DNA of 64,000 bases from Nocardia bhagyanarayanae (GCF_006716565.1 NZ_VFPG01000002.1:682001-746000), one strand, 5' to 3'; positions 48,575-58,171 are shown, counted from the first letter of the stretch. Notes: generated by a model not told the origin, from the letters alone. Program-made: numbers and translations.

Positions 48575-49270
48575 ATGCCTCACCTACGCCGCGAAGACGC
48601 CGTCTTCGTGCTCGATCTCGGCGAACCCGATCAGCTCGACACCGAGAACCGGTTCACCCCCGAATGGATGGACGCCGTTCACGCCTGCCTCGACGAAGTA
48701 CAGGCAGCCGAAGGGCCGAAGGCGCTGGTCACCACCGGATCGGGCAAGTTCTTCTCGAACGGTTTCGAGCCCGAGCGGTTCCTGCGGCCGGACGTCACCG
48801 ACTACCTGATGGCCGGACAGCGGGTGTTCGAGCGCGTGCTGACGTTCCCGGCGCCGACCGTCGCTGCGGTTCAGGGGCACGCGTTCGGCGCGGGCGCGAT
48901 CCTGGCCATGGCCCACGACGGGCGGGTCATGCGCGGTGACCGCGGTTTCTTCTGCCTGCCCGAGATCACCCTGCCGCTCGCCCGGTCCGATGACGGCCTC
49001 GTCATCCCCGGCGGCATCGCCGACCTGCTGACCGCTCGGCTCGGTCCCGCCGCGCACGAGGCGATGCTGACGGGCCGCCGCTACGGCGGGCCCGACGCGC
49101 TGGCCGCGGGCATCGTGGAGGCGGTCGAGGAACAGGAGCGGGTGCTGCCGGTCGCGCTGGCCAGGGCGGGCGCGCTGGCAAGCACCGCGGGCCCCGCGCT
49201 CGCGGCGATGAAGCGGTGGATGTACCGCGATGTCGTCGCCGCGCTCGGCAAGGTCACGCTGACCCTCTGA
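48575..49270 (+). CDS. Enoyl-CoA hydratase/isomerase family protein
   Basis: The 231-aa crotonase-fold protein has the oxyanion-hole segments GSGKFFSNGFEP and AVQGHAFGAGAILAMAHDGRVM. The usual second catalytic Glu is in place as part of FFCLPEITLPL; the other is not evident. It follows the SDR gene by 30 bp and may act with it in acyl-CoA breakdown (inference). Confidence 0.88.
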   Translation: MPHLRREDAVFVLDLGEPDQLDTENRFTPEWMDAVHACLDEVQAAEGPKALVTTGSGKFFSNGFEPERFLRPDVTDYLMAGQRVFERVLTFPAPTVAAVQGHAFGAGAILAMAHDGRVMRGDRGFFCLPEITLPLARSDDGLVIPGGIADLLTARLGPAAHEAMLTGRRYGGPDALAAGIVEAVEEQERVLPVALARAGALASTAGPALAAMKRWMYRDVVAALGKVTLTL

Positions 49271-49293
49271 GCGGTACCGGGCTCGCCGGCGAC

Positions 49294-51309
49294 TCAGGGC
49301 AGCGCGGTGAGGGTGACCGTGCTGCCCGGCTGGACCTTGGCCGACGCGCCGGGGCTCTGACCGATGACCACGGAGCTGTCCGACGGGGTCAGCTGCTGGA
49401 CCTGGACGCGCAGGCCGAGGCCCTCCAGCTTCTGGCGGGCCTCGCCGACGCTGTCGCCGACCAGGAGAGGCAGTTTGACCGCGTTGGAGACGATCAGCGC
49501 GACGCCCTCGCCGGAGTTCACCGTGCTGCCCGCGGCCGGGTCGGTGCCGATGACCTCGTCGGCCGCGATGGCCTTGTCGTACTCGGTGCGGGTTTCGCGG
49601 ACCTGGATGCCCGCCGCGCTCAGCGCCGCCACGGCTTCCTCGGTGGTCTTGCCGCGCACGTCCGGCACTTTCACCGGCTGCGCGCCGTTGCTGCGGTAGA
49701 CCTTGACCTGCCCGCCCATCGGCAGCACCGTGCCCGGCGCGGGCTCGACCTTCGCCAGGGAGCCCTTGGGCGCCTGACTGCCGATCTCGCCCGCGTCGAC
49801 GGGCTGGAGTCCGGCGTCCTTGATGAGCTGGTTCACCTTGCGCACGTCGTCGCCGGGCTCGATGTCGGGCACCCGGGGCTTGCCGCTGGAGACCAGCACC
49901 GACACCGTGGAACCCTTGGTGATCTTGGATCCGGCCGACGGGTCGCTGCCGACCACGCCGCCCACCGGGATGGTGTCCGAGGCCTTCTGTCTGATCTCGG
50001 TCTCGAAGCCCGCCTCTTGCAGCTTCGCGGTGGCCTGCTCGCTGCTCAGCCCCGCGATCGGCGGCACCGGCTCGTAGCGGCCCGCGCCGAACCACCAGCC
50101 GCCGATGCCGACGACCAGCGTCAGGATCGCGACGATCGCCACCCACAGCAGCGTGGTCCGGCGCGACTTGCGCCGATCGTCGTCGTACGGCTGATACGGC
50201 GGCTGACGCAGGCCCGCGGGCTGCGGGTCGTAGTCGGAAGGCGGCCCGTAGTCCCCGGACGGTCCGTAGTCGGGAACCCGCGGTCGCGCCGCCGTGACCA
50301 CCTTGGTGTGCTGCGTCGCCTGCGGTGTGTGCGGGTCCGGCGCTGGGGCGGGACGCGACGGCGCGGGCCGGCCGCCGTGATCGGGCGCCGCGCGGAAGCT
50401 CGCGCTCAGATGCTCGGCCGACTCCCGCGGCGCGGGCACGCGGTAGGGCGGCAGGCTCAGCTCCGCGGCGATCGAGCGCAGTTCCGCGGCCATCTCGTTG
50501 GCGTCGGCGAAGCGGTGCGCGGGCTCCCGGTTCGTCGCGCGGGCGACCAGCTCGTCGAACTCCGGCGGGACGCCCGAGATGAACTGGCTCGGGCTCGGCA
50601 CGTCGTTCTCGATCCGCTGATACGCCACCGATAGCGAGGTGTCGCCGATGAACGGGACGCGGCCGGTGAGCATCTCGAAGATCAGTACGCCGAACGAGTA
50701 CACGTCGCTGCGCGAGTCGGCGGTGCCGCTGGTCACCTGCTCGGGGGAGAGGTAGGCGGCGGTGCCGAGGATGACGCTCGCCGAGGTGGTCGTCGCGGCG
50801 GCCACCGCGCGCACCAGGCCGAAGTCGGCGATCTTCACCTCGCCGGAATCGGAGATGAGCACGTTCTCCGGCTTGACGTCGCGGTGCACCAGGCCCGCGG
50901 AGTGCGCGACGCCGATGGCGGCGAGCACCGGTTCGGCGACGGCGCGCACGGCGTGCGGCGGCATCGGGCCCCGTTCGCGCAGCAGCTCGCGCAGGGTACC
51001 GCCCTCGACCAGTTCCATGATCAGGAACGGGTGGTCGCCGTCCACGCCCTGGTCGTACACAGCGACCAGCGACGGATGCTTGAGCTTGGCGACGGCGCGG
51101 GCCTCGAACTCGAACCGGGACAGGAACTGCGGATCGGCGGCGAACTTGGGGTCCATCACCTTGATCGCGACCGGACGATCCAGTCGGGTGTCCTCGCCGC
51201 GGAAGACCATCGACATCCCGCCCCGAGCAATCGGCGCGTCAATCCGGTAGCGCCCTTCCAGCATCTGCCCGATCAAGTGATGTCCTCCGGCTTTCACAAA
51301 AGTGCTCAC
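49294..51309 (-). CDS. pknL: Ser/Thr protein kinase with four PASTA repeats
   Basis: The 671-aa protein has a kinase domain (residues ~19-280: GGMSMVF, VAIKV, HRDVKPENVL, DFGLVRA, SPEQ), a Pro-rich linker, one membrane helix (~388-410) and four ~65-aa PASTA repeats (from ~412) that bind cell-wall muropeptides in relatives. It starts at GTG. M. tuberculosis PknL is much shorter and lacks PASTA repeats; corynebacterial PknL has them. It is divergent from its likely substrate gene. Confidence 0.93.
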   Translation of the reverse strand: MSTFVKAGGHHLIGQMLEGRYRIDAPIARGGMSMVFRGEDTRLDRPVAIKVMDPKFAADPQFLSRFEFEARAVAKLKHPSLVAVYDQGVDGDHPFLIMELVEGGTLRELLRERGPMPPHAVRAVAEPVLAAIGVAHSAGLVHRDVKPENVLISDSGEVKIADFGLVRAVAAATTTSASVILGTAAYLSPEQVTSGTADSRSDVYSFGVLIFEMLTGRVPFIGDTSLSVAYQRIENDVPSPSQFISGVPPEFDELVARATNREPAHRFADANEMAAELRSIAAELSLPPYRVPAPRESAEHLSASFRAAPDHGGRPAPSRPAPAPDPHTPQATQHTKVVTAARPRVPDYGPSGDYGPPSDYDPQPAGLRQPPYQPYDDDRRKSRRTTLLWVAIVAILTLVVGIGGWWFGAGRYEPVPPIAGLSSEQATAKLQEAGFETEIRQKASDTIPVGGVVGSDPSAGSKITKGSTVSVLVSSGKPRVPDIEPGDDVRKVNQLIKDAGLQPVDAGEIGSQAPKGSLAKVEPAPGTVLPMGGQVKVYRSNGAQPVKVPDVRGKTTEEAVAALSAAGIQVRETRTEYDKAIAADEVIGTDPAAGSTVNSGEGVALIVSNAVKLPLLVGDSVGEARQKLEGLGLRVQVQQLTPSDSSVVIGQSPGASAKVQPGSTVTLTALP

Positions 51310-51430
51310 CCCTCGCTCATGACGCGAACAGCGACAGACCGCCCCGTGCGGCCCCCACGATCGTAACCGTGCCGAGCGGCCGAACCGGTCTGTCGCCCGG
51401 GTGTCACACGACGCGCGCCGCCATACCGTC

Positions 51431-51436
51431 TACCGT
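51431..51436 (+). promoter_or_regulatory. -10 element of the Rv2175c-like gene (TACCGT)
   Basis: TACCGT ends 7 nt before the GTG at 51444. Confidence 0.5.
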
Positions 51437-51443
51437 TGTGCGG

Positions 51444-51812
51444 GTGAGTGCATTTCCCTGCAGCGAGGATGTCCTTCCGGAGTCCGTGGCCGTGCTGCCG
51501 CTGCCCGAGGTGGCCGACCGCCTCGGGATCGTGGTGACGCGCGTGCACCAGATGCTGCGTGACCATCAGCTCCTCGCCTTGCGACGCAATGGAGTGGCGA
51601 GCGTTCCGGAGGTCTTCTTCGACGACACCGGCGCGGTCGTCAAGCCCCTACCCGGGCTGATCACCGTCATGAAGGACGCCAAGTACACCGACGAGGAGAT
51701 CCTCGAGTGGATCTTCACCGACGACGCCAGCCTCCCCGGCAAGCCCATCGACGCGCTGCACGGCCCGCTCGCCCGCGAGGTGCTCCGCCGCGCCGCCGCC
51801 GACCCCTTCTGA
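51444..51812 (+). CDS. DNA-binding helix-turn-helix protein (Rv2175c-like)
   Basis: The 122-aa protein has a MerR-like HTH (PLPEVADRLGIVVTRVHQMLRDHQLLALRRNGVASVPEVFF) followed by PGLITVMKDAKYTDEEILEWIF and a helical end, the layout of Rv2175c, a known PknL substrate that binds DNA. It stands divergent from pknL, as there. The GTG at 51444 is preferred since it lies 7 nt after the TACCGT box; the GTG two codons upstream lies too close. Confidence 0.85.
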   Translation: MSAFPCSEDVLPESVAVLPLPEVADRLGIVVTRVHQMLRDHQLLALRRNGVASVPEVFFDDTGAVVKPLPGLITVMKDAKYTDEEILEWIFTDDASLPGKPIDALHGPLAREVLRRAAADPF

Positions 51813-51830
51813 ACTTCACCTAGGTATTCC

Positions 51831-51864
51831 CACGCCGCGCAGGGCGGTGGCGCTGTGCGGCGTG
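51831..51864. terminator. Bidirectional hairpin between the HTH gene and crtB
   Basis: CACGCCGCGCAG pairs with CTGTGCGGCGTG (one G-U pair; 10-nt loop) between convergent genes. Confidence 0.6.
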
Positions 51865-51888
51865 TGAACGGCAACCACGAAGTCGCCG

Positions 51889-52965
51889 TCAACGGCGGCT
51901 GAACGCGCCTGCCATGAGTTCGGTACCCGCGACGAGCAGTCGCCGCCCGGTCGGCACCACCGCTCGTCCCTGGAACACCGCGTATCCGGTGTCCTCGATC
52001 CGGTCGAGAATTCCCGCGTAGAGCGCGCTCGCCGCGCGGATGGCGGGGCGGACCCTCGGGTTCAACAGGTCGATTCCCGGATCGGCGATTCGGTAGACGC
52101 CGCGATTGATCGCGATCAGATGGGCCAGTGCGCGGCGGACCCGCGGATCGGTGCGGCCGGTGCGGCGGCAATGGGCGAGCAGGTCGTCGTCCACGCCGAA
52201 GGCGGCCAGCTGATCGGCGGGCAGGTAGACGCGTCCACGGTCGAGGTCCTCGCCGATATCGCGCAGGAAGTTGGTGAGCTGGAACGCCTCGCCGAGCGCG
52301 GCGGCCGCGGGTTCGGCCTCGGCAGGCGGCGCGACGGTGCCCAGCACCGGAAGCAGCTGCAAGCCGATGGCGGCCGCCGAGCCGCGCATGTACTCGCGCA
52401 GCTCGGCCATGGTGGCGTAGCGGGCGCGGAAGTGCGGTGTGCCGGGAACGTCCATGCGCATGGAGTCCAGGAAGGTCCAGAAGTGCGCCGGATCGATGGC
52501 GTAGCGGTCGACGGTGTCGGCGAGCGCGGTCAGCACCTTGGCGCGTAGCGGCGGGACCGGCTCCGTGGGTGTGCCGTGTTCGAAGGCGACGCGCAGTTGT
52601 TTCTCGATCAGATCCAGTTCGTCCGCGGGCCCGTGGTCGAGGGTGTGCCGGTTCTCCGGCGAGCTTTCCGCGTAGTCGACGATGTCGTCCACCATCCGGG
52701 CGAAGGCGTAGAGCGCGTGCACCGCGGGTCTTCGCTGGGCAGACAGCAATCTGGTCGCGAGGAAGTAGGTGCGACCGTGCTCGGCGGCGATCGCCCGGCA
52801 CGCGCGATAGGCGTCCGCTAGGCGGATATCAGGTGTTCCCGAGAGATCGGATGAGGTGTCGAGGCGCGCTGCCGTCTGGGTTTTAGGCGCGCGCGGCGTG
52901 TCGAGCGGACCGCGGCCGATACCGGCTAGGTCCCAGTCCGCACTCTCGGATCTCGCGGCGCTCAT
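51889..52965 (-). CDS. crtB: Phytoene/squalene synthase family protein
   Basis: A 358-aa enzyme with the two aspartate-rich motifs of prenyl-prenyl synthases: DDIVDYAE near residue 92 and LRDIGEDLDRGRVYLP near 237. It probably joins two GGPP into phytoene. The first ~45 residues are disordered. Its ATG overlaps the mptA stop by 4 nt, so it is translated with mptA. Confidence 0.9.
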   Translation of the reverse strand: MSAARSESADWDLAGIGRGPLDTPRAPKTQTAARLDTSSDLSGTPDIRLADAYRACRAIAAEHGRTYFLATRLLSAQRRPAVHALYAFARMVDDIVDYAESSPENRHTLDHGPADELDLIEKQLRVAFEHGTPTEPVPPLRAKVLTALADTVDRYAIDPAHFWTFLDSMRMDVPGTPHFRARYATMAELREYMRGSAAAIGLQLLPVLGTVAPPAEAEPAAAALGEAFQLTNFLRDIGEDLDRGRVYLPADQLAAFGVDDDLLAHCRRTGRTDPRVRRALAHLIAINRGVYRIADPGIDLLNPRVRPAIRAASALYAGILDRIEDTGYAVFQGRAVVPTGRRLLVAGTELMAGAFSRR

Positions 52966-54722
52966 GGTCGCGAAGCGGTGGCCGCGACTTCACTCCGCGG
53001 GGTCTCCACCTGCGGCGTGGAACGCAGCCGCAGCGGGTCCACCGTGCGCAGCGAGAGCGCGGCGACGACCGCGGCGAACGTCGCCGCGGCCACGTGCCAG
53101 AAGTTGTACAGACCGATCGAGCCGTCCGGCTGGAACACCAGCATCAGCCAGGTACACAGGCCGACGAGCACCATGAGTGTCGTGGTGGACAACGCGAACG
53201 CGGCGGCCAGCGCCAGCGGCCACGAGTAGTACCAGGGCAGCGCGGCGGGGGAGAGGATGACGATGCCGACGAACGCGATGAGGATGCCGAACACCGCCTC
53301 GCGCTCGCTGTGCCGGAACCGCCACCAGGTCCACACCAGCACCGCGACCAGCGCAAGCGCGCACAGGGCGCGTGTCACGTTGAGCACCGATTCCATGCGC
53401 AGCGGGGTGATCCAGGTGGTGGTGTGCGCCATGATCGTCGGCAGCGAGAGCCAGTTGATGATCTTCTTCGAGCCCGAGAGCGCGGTCAGCCAGCCGATGC
53501 CCACGCCCGCGATGGCCGAAGCCGCGACGAAGACCACCGCGAAGACGCTCAATCCGAGCCCGGCGATCTTGGCGAACGTCATCGCCGGGTGCGGCATGTC
53601 CGGCCCCGCCTTGGCGGCGTCCGGTGCGCCGTTCGCGGGAGTCGAGCTGGGATCCGCCGGTGCGTTCGGGTCCGCGGCCGCGCGTTCGGCGGCGCGGCGC
53701 TCGCGCTCGTGCAACATCCATATCCACACGAGGAACGGCAGCGCGATGCCCGCGGTGGCCTTGATGGCCACGCCGATCGCGACGACGACGATGCCCGCCA
53801 CGTGGTGGCGCTCCAGCACCAGCGCGATGCCCGCGCACATCAGGCCGACCATCAGCATCTCGTTGTGCACGCCGCCGATGAGGTGGATGAGCACCAGTGG
53901 GTTGAGCACCGCGAGCCACAGCGCCACCGTCGGCTTGCCGCCGAGATGTTTGGTCAGATACGGGACCGCCCACATCATCAGCGCGAGGCCCGGCAGCATC
54001 ACCAGGCGCAGCGCGATGGTGCCCGCGACCACGTTGTCACCGGTAATCGCGGTGATGGCGCGGCCGAGCAGCAGGAACACCGGGCCGTACGGCGCGGTGG
54101 TGGTGGTCCAGACGGGGCTCACGTTGTCCAGCAGCACACCGGGATTCGCGACCGGACCAACCTGGTAGGGGTCGAAACCGTCGCGCAGCAGCGCGCCCTG
54201 GGCGAGATAGGAGTAGGCGTCGCGGCTGAACATCGGCACCGCGAAGAGCAGCGGGAAGATCCAGATGCCGACGATCGCGCGCAGCTCGTTCAGCGTGACC
54301 GCCGCGCCCGCCCGGTTGCCGAGCCCGAGCGTGGTGCGGCCCAAGCGAACCCACGCGGTGATCATCAGCAGCACGCCGACCCAGATGAGCATGCTCGACA
54401 GCGCGTAGCCGTGCCCGAACCGCAGCCAGGACAGGTTCATCGCCTCGAGCAGCGGATCGCGCTGGCGCACGCTGCCCGCGCCGAGCCCGCCGAAGGTGAT
54501 CATCACCGCGCCGAAGAAGCCGAGCAGCGCGGCGTGGCCCTCGGGGCTGCGCGCGAAATCGGCGTAGGTCTGCATCCGGTCCCGGAAGTTGTTCCGGTCG
54601 GCGCCGTCGCCGGAGGATCGCGGTGTGCTGGATCCGGTGGTGCTCGAGGTGCCGCGACTCGACGCGCGGGGCGCGGTGTCGGTCGGCGTTGCGGCTGCGG
54701 CGCTCGTCTCGGGGGGATGCAT
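52962..54722 (-). CDS. mptA: Alpha-(1->6)-mannopyranosyltransferase (GT-C)
   Basis: The 586-aa protein has about 12-13 membrane helices and a GT-C acidic loop motif early (FSRDAYSYLAQGALLRDGFDPYQ), as in MptA, which extends the lipomannan backbone from polyprenyl-phosphomannose. A Pro/Ala-rich cytoplasmic insert lies near residue 335-375. It sits between crtI (84 bp upstream) and crtB (overlap), unlike in mycobacteria. Confidence 0.92.
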   Translation of the reverse strand: MHPPETSAAAATPTDTAPRASSRGTSSTTGSSTPRSSGDGADRNNFRDRMQTYADFARSPEGHAALLGFFGAVMITFGGLGAGSVRQRDPLLEAMNLSWLRFGHGYALSSMLIWVGVLLMITAWVRLGRTTLGLGNRAGAAVTLNELRAIVGIWIFPLLFAVPMFSRDAYSYLAQGALLRDGFDPYQVGPVANPGVLLDNVSPVWTTTTAPYGPVFLLLGRAITAITGDNVVAGTIALRLVMLPGLALMMWAVPYLTKHLGGKPTVALWLAVLNPLVLIHLIGGVHNEMLMVGLMCAGIALVLERHHVAGIVVVAIGVAIKATAGIALPFLVWIWMLHERERRAAERAAADPNAPADPSSTPANGAPDAAKAGPDMPHPAMTFAKIAGLGLSVFAVVFVAASAIAGVGIGWLTALSGSKKIINWLSLPTIMAHTTTWITPLRMESVLNVTRALCALALVAVLVWTWWRFRHSEREAVFGILIAFVGIVILSPAALPWYYSWPLALAAAFALSTTTLMVLVGLCTWLMLVFQPDGSIGLYNFWHVAAATFAAVVAALSLRTVDPLRLRSTPQVETPRSEVAATASRP

Positions 54723-54806
54723 GTCGTGTCGGTCCCCCCGGCAAGGTCGGCGGTCGCAACCGCGAGTGAATAGGTCGGCGATCAGTTTAATGGTTCGCGC
54801 GGAACA

Positions 54807-56390
54807 CTATCCCGCTGGTACGCGCGGTTCATCCCGAGTATCGGCCGCGGCGCCGGTAATCCGGTTTGCCGCCAGTTTCCCGGACAGCAGCGCCGTCGGC
54901 ACGCCGACGCCCGGCGTGGTGCCGCAACCGGCGATAACCACGTTGTCGCTGGAACTCGGGAAATTCCGGGGGCGGAACGGACCGGTCTGCCGGAAAAGAT
55001 GCGCGACGGAGAACGGCGTGCCCGCGATCATGCCCTGTGCCAGCCAGGTGCTCGGGGTGTCCAGGTGATCGACGGTGAAGTGTTCGGCGATCCCACGGTA
55101 GCCGCGCGCCTCCAACACCTCGAGCAGCTCGCGCAGATAGGGGCGGGCCAGCCGGTCCCAGTCGAGCGGGGCGCTCGCCAGGTTGGGGCAGGGCGCGAGC
55201 AGCGAGAACGGTTCGTGGCGGCCGTCGGTCCGGTCGATGTAGAGCCCGGGATCGGTCAGCGCGGGGCGGGTCAGCAGCAGCGACGGGTCGCGCATCAGTC
55301 GTCCACGGGCGGTGAGCCTGCCGCCGCGGCGCGGCGCGGCGGCGATCTCGTCGAAGGTGGTGTCCCACGCCGCGCCGAAATCGATGGTGTGATGCGCCTG
55401 CACCGGCCAGTTCGCGGCGACGTCGGCCGGAATCGTGCCGTGCGCGACCACCGCCGACGGCGCGGCCCGCAGCCCCCGTCTGCGGCGCACGCCGAAGCGG
55501 TCGATCGAGCCGATGTCCGTCGTGAGGACCACCGCGTCGCAGTCCACCGTGCGCCCGTCGGCGGTGCGCACCCGGCGGGCGCGCCGACCCTCGTACTCGA
55601 TTCCGGCCACCTCGGTGTTCAGGTGCAGCGTCCCCCCGGCGGCCGTGAACGCCTCGGCCATGGTGGCGGCGATGGCCCGCATCCCGCCTTCGGGGAAGTA
55701 GACGCCGAGGGAGGTGTCCATGTGCGGGATCGCGCCGTACACGGCGAGCGCGTCGGCGGGCGCCATGCCCGCGTAGAGCGCCTGGAAGGTGAACAACCGG
55801 GCCAGGCGCCGGTCGGTGAGTATCCGGCCGACGCGCGGTCCGAGCCTGCCGAAACCGCCGAGCCGCACCAAGTCGAGCAGCGCGGCGCGTTTGCGCGGAT
55901 AGCGCACCATGTCCAGCGGCGAGTCGAAGTTGGTGTCCATGAACTCGGTGAACTCGGCGCGATAGACGCGCGCCAGCCAGTCCCGCAGCCGACGGTAGCG
56001 GCGTGCCTCCGCAGGGCCGCAGGTGCGGGCGACCTCTTCGGCCATGGCGTCCGGGTCCGCGAACACCCGGATGCTGGAGTCGTCGGCGAAGCGCGCGTGA
56101 TAGCTCGGCGCGAGCCGGTGGATGCGCAGCGGCGTCGAGCCCGACTCGGGTGTCCGGCCCACCGCGGCCAACGCGTCGGTGATCAGTTCCGGGAGCGTGA
56201 GCACCGTCGCGCCGTTGTCGATCTCGTAATCCGGCCCCCGGTACCTGCCGACCCGGCCGCCGGGATGATCCGCCCGTTCCAGCAGCGTGACCGACCGCCC
56301 CGCGCCGGTGAGATGCAGCGCGGCGGCGAGCCCGGACAGGCCCGCGCCCACGACGACCACCCGATCGGTCGGTCCCGCAACGGTTTTCAT
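54807..56390 (-). CDS. crtI: Phytoene desaturase (CrtI-type)
   Basis: The 527-aa flavoprotein has the dinucleotide motif VVVGAGLSGLAAALHL (residues ~10-25), ADHPGGRVGRY, and the C-terminal signature GCGTTPGVGVPTALLSGKLAAN. It desaturates phytoene towards lycopene or related products. ATG at 56390 has GGAGAAG 8 nt upstream; the 32 codons above it are not supported. A broken copy of its 5' end lies 230 bp upstream. Confidence 0.92.
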   Translation of the reverse strand: MKTVAGPTDRVVVVGAGLSGLAAALHLTGAGRSVTLLERADHPGGRVGRYRGPDYEIDNGATVLTLPELITDALAAVGRTPESGSTPLRIHRLAPSYHARFADDSSIRVFADPDAMAEEVARTCGPAEARRYRRLRDWLARVYRAEFTEFMDTNFDSPLDMVRYPRKRAALLDLVRLGGFGRLGPRVGRILTDRRLARLFTFQALYAGMAPADALAVYGAIPHMDTSLGVYFPEGGMRAIAATMAEAFTAAGGTLHLNTEVAGIEYEGRRARRVRTADGRTVDCDAVVLTTDIGSIDRFGVRRRRGLRAAPSAVVAHGTIPADVAANWPVQAHHTIDFGAAWDTTFDEIAAAPRRGGRLTARGRLMRDPSLLLTRPALTDPGLYIDRTDGRHEPFSLLAPCPNLASAPLDWDRLARPYLRELLEVLEARGYRGIAEHFTVDHLDTPSTWLAQGMIAGTPFSVAHLFRQTGPFRPRNFPSSSDNVVIAGCGTTPGVGVPTALLSGKLAANRITGAAADTRDEPRVPAG

Positions 56391-56617
56391 CTGACTTCTC
56401 CTCGACCGCCGGGCACGGCGGTACTGCACACGACACTCTGCCTCGGCCCGCGCCGCGTCCATTCCGGCGGGACGCGGCCGTTCCACGCCGCAGCGGGCCG
56501 GCGCGGCGTTCGGTACGCGCAGCGCGGCGATTCTCGTGCCTGCCGGTCGGTAGGCAGATCGCCACGTGGTGCGCTACGCCGGTCGCCTCGCGACGTCCGG
56601 CGCGGAAGGACGGTGAT

Positions 56618-56824
56618 TCAGTCCTCGGCCGACTCGGTGTCCCGCGGCGCCGAGCACGCGCGGGGGACACGGACGCCGCGCCGGGTCGGCAGCGCGGCGC
56701 CGAGGATCAACCTACGTTCGGTCAGCGCGGCCGTGGACTTCCCTCGGCGCTTGGTGGTGCTGCGCGGGGCCGGTCCTGCGCCGACTGCGATCACGCGATC
56801 GGCTGGTCCCACAACGGCTTTCAT
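56618..56824 (-). pseudogene. Truncated copy of the crtI 5' end
   Basis: Directly at the crtE stop (ATGA overlap) a 68-codon frame begins MKAVVGPADRVIAVGAG, matching the first ~17 residues of CrtI (MKTVAGPTDRVVVVGAG); beyond that the similarity is lost and the frame drifts into unrelated sequence. It looks like a partial duplication or the leftover of a former crtI start next to crtE. Confidence 0.7.
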
Positions 56825-57984
56825 GCGGTCCTCCTGGTTGCGGCCAGAGCCATGCCGCGTAGTTGCTCTTTGGCGGCGGGGGTGGCCGAGCTGGAATCGA
56901 TGGCGGCGAGGCCGCGGTCGGTGAGGTCGGCGATGCGGTGTTCCACATCGTCGACGGCGCCGAGCTCGGTGAGCACGGCGCGAAGGCGCGAGACGTCCTC
57001 GGCACCGAGATCGGTGCCGATGCTTGTGCGCAGCAGGTGCGCGGCGGACGGATCGGTGGCGTCGGCGCGGCGCAGCGCCTCGGCGAGCAGCACGGTGCGC
57101 TTGCCCTCGCGCAGGTCGTCGCCGGAGGGTTTGCCGGTGACCTCCGGATCGCCGAACACGCCGAGCAGGTCGTCGCGCAGCTGGAAGGCGATCCCGATGT
57201 CGGTGCCGAAGGTGCGGTAGGCCGCGACCAGGTCCGGGTCGGCGTCGGCGATGGCGGCGCCGAGGTGCAGCGGGCGCTCGACGGTGTAGGCGGCGGTCTT
57301 GTAGCGGTTGATGCGCAAGGCGGCCTCCACCGACTCGTCGCCGACCGCTTCGCCGTGGATGTCGAGCACCTGCCCGCCGAGCACCTCCGTGCGCATCAGC
57401 GCCCAGACCGCCGCGAACCGCGCGAGCGCCGCCGGGTCGAGGCCGGCGGCGTGCACCAGGTCGTCGGCCCAGGCCAGGGCGAGATCACCGATCAGGATCG
57501 CGATGCTGGCGCCGAACTGCGCGGCGTCGCCCGCCAGGCCGCGCTCGCGGTGGCGCTGCTCGAAATCGACGTGCACCGTGGGGAAACGGCGGCGGGTGCG
57601 GGAGGAATCGATGATGTCGTCGTGGATCAGCGCGCACGCCTGCACCAGTTCGAGCGCCGAGCAGGCGGCGAGCACCGCGCTCGCTTCGTCGCTGTCCGGG
57701 TCGCCGCCCGCGCCGAGCCAGCCGGTCCAGGCGAACGCGGGCCTGGTGCGCTTGCCGCCGCGGAGGACGAACATCTCCAGCGCGTCGGCGGCGTCGACGA
57801 AGACCGGTCCGAGCGGCTCGACGATCGGCCGCCGGGTGGCGAAGAACTCGGTGAGCCGGTCCTGCACGGCGGCGACGAAATCGGACGTGCCGGTGCTCGG
57901 CGTCCGTGGCGCGTCGGCGGCGGGCGTTGCCGGGGTTCTTGTCGGAGTACCGGGTCCGGCGGACAGAGGAACCTCCAGGGTCAC
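56821..57984 (-). CDS. crtE: Geranylgeranyl diphosphate synthase (IdsA-type polyprenyl synthase)
   Basis: A 387-aa enzyme with RGGKRTRPAF, the first aspartate-rich motif IHDDIIDSSRTRR near residue 130, and the second FQLRDDLLGVFGDPEVTGKPSGDDLREGKRT near 290. It makes GGPP for the crt genes downstream. The start is uncertain: GTG at 57984 or 58041 are both without clear ribosome sites; the ~30 leading residues are disordered. Corresponds to IdsA2 by position. Confidence 0.9.
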   Translation of the reverse strand: MTLEVPLSAGPGTPTRTPATPAADAPRTPSTGTSDFVAAVQDRLTEFFATRRPIVEPLGPVFVDAADALEMFVLRGGKRTRPAFAWTGWLGAGGDPDSDEASAVLAACSALELVQACALIHDDIIDSSRTRRRFPTVHVDFEQRHRERGLAGDAAQFGASIAILIGDLALAWADDLVHAAGLDPAALARFAAVWALMRTEVLGGQVLDIHGEAVGDESVEAALRINRYKTAAYTVERPLHLGAAIADADPDLVAAYRTFGTDIGIAFQLRDDLLGVFGDPEVTGKPSGDDLREGKRTVLLAEALRRADATDPSAAHLLRTSIGTDLGAEDVSRLRAVLTELGAVDDVEHRIADLTDRGLAAIDSSSATPAAKEQLRGMALAATRRTA

Positions 57985-58101
57985 GGGTGTGGTCGCGCCG
58001 GTCGAGCGCGACTGGTGTTGTGTTGGGCGAGCGCGCGTCACCGCCGCCCGGGTCGGCGCGATCGCGGCGCACGTCCGGTCCGGCCGCAGCGATAGTGGTG
58101 C

Positions 58102-58117
58102 CGTATCAGAGAATACG
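58102..58117. promoter_or_regulatory. Inverted repeat CGTAT-N6-ATACG with TATTCT -10 box
   Basis: Lies between crtE and metF. On the minus strand TATTCT (58110-58115) may be the crtE -10 box, giving a leader of about 120 nt. Candidate operator. Confidence 0.4.
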
Positions 58118-58171
58118 CGGCCATCCGATCGCGCCGTCGACCAACCTCCGCCCGGGAAATCCGGTGCCGAC

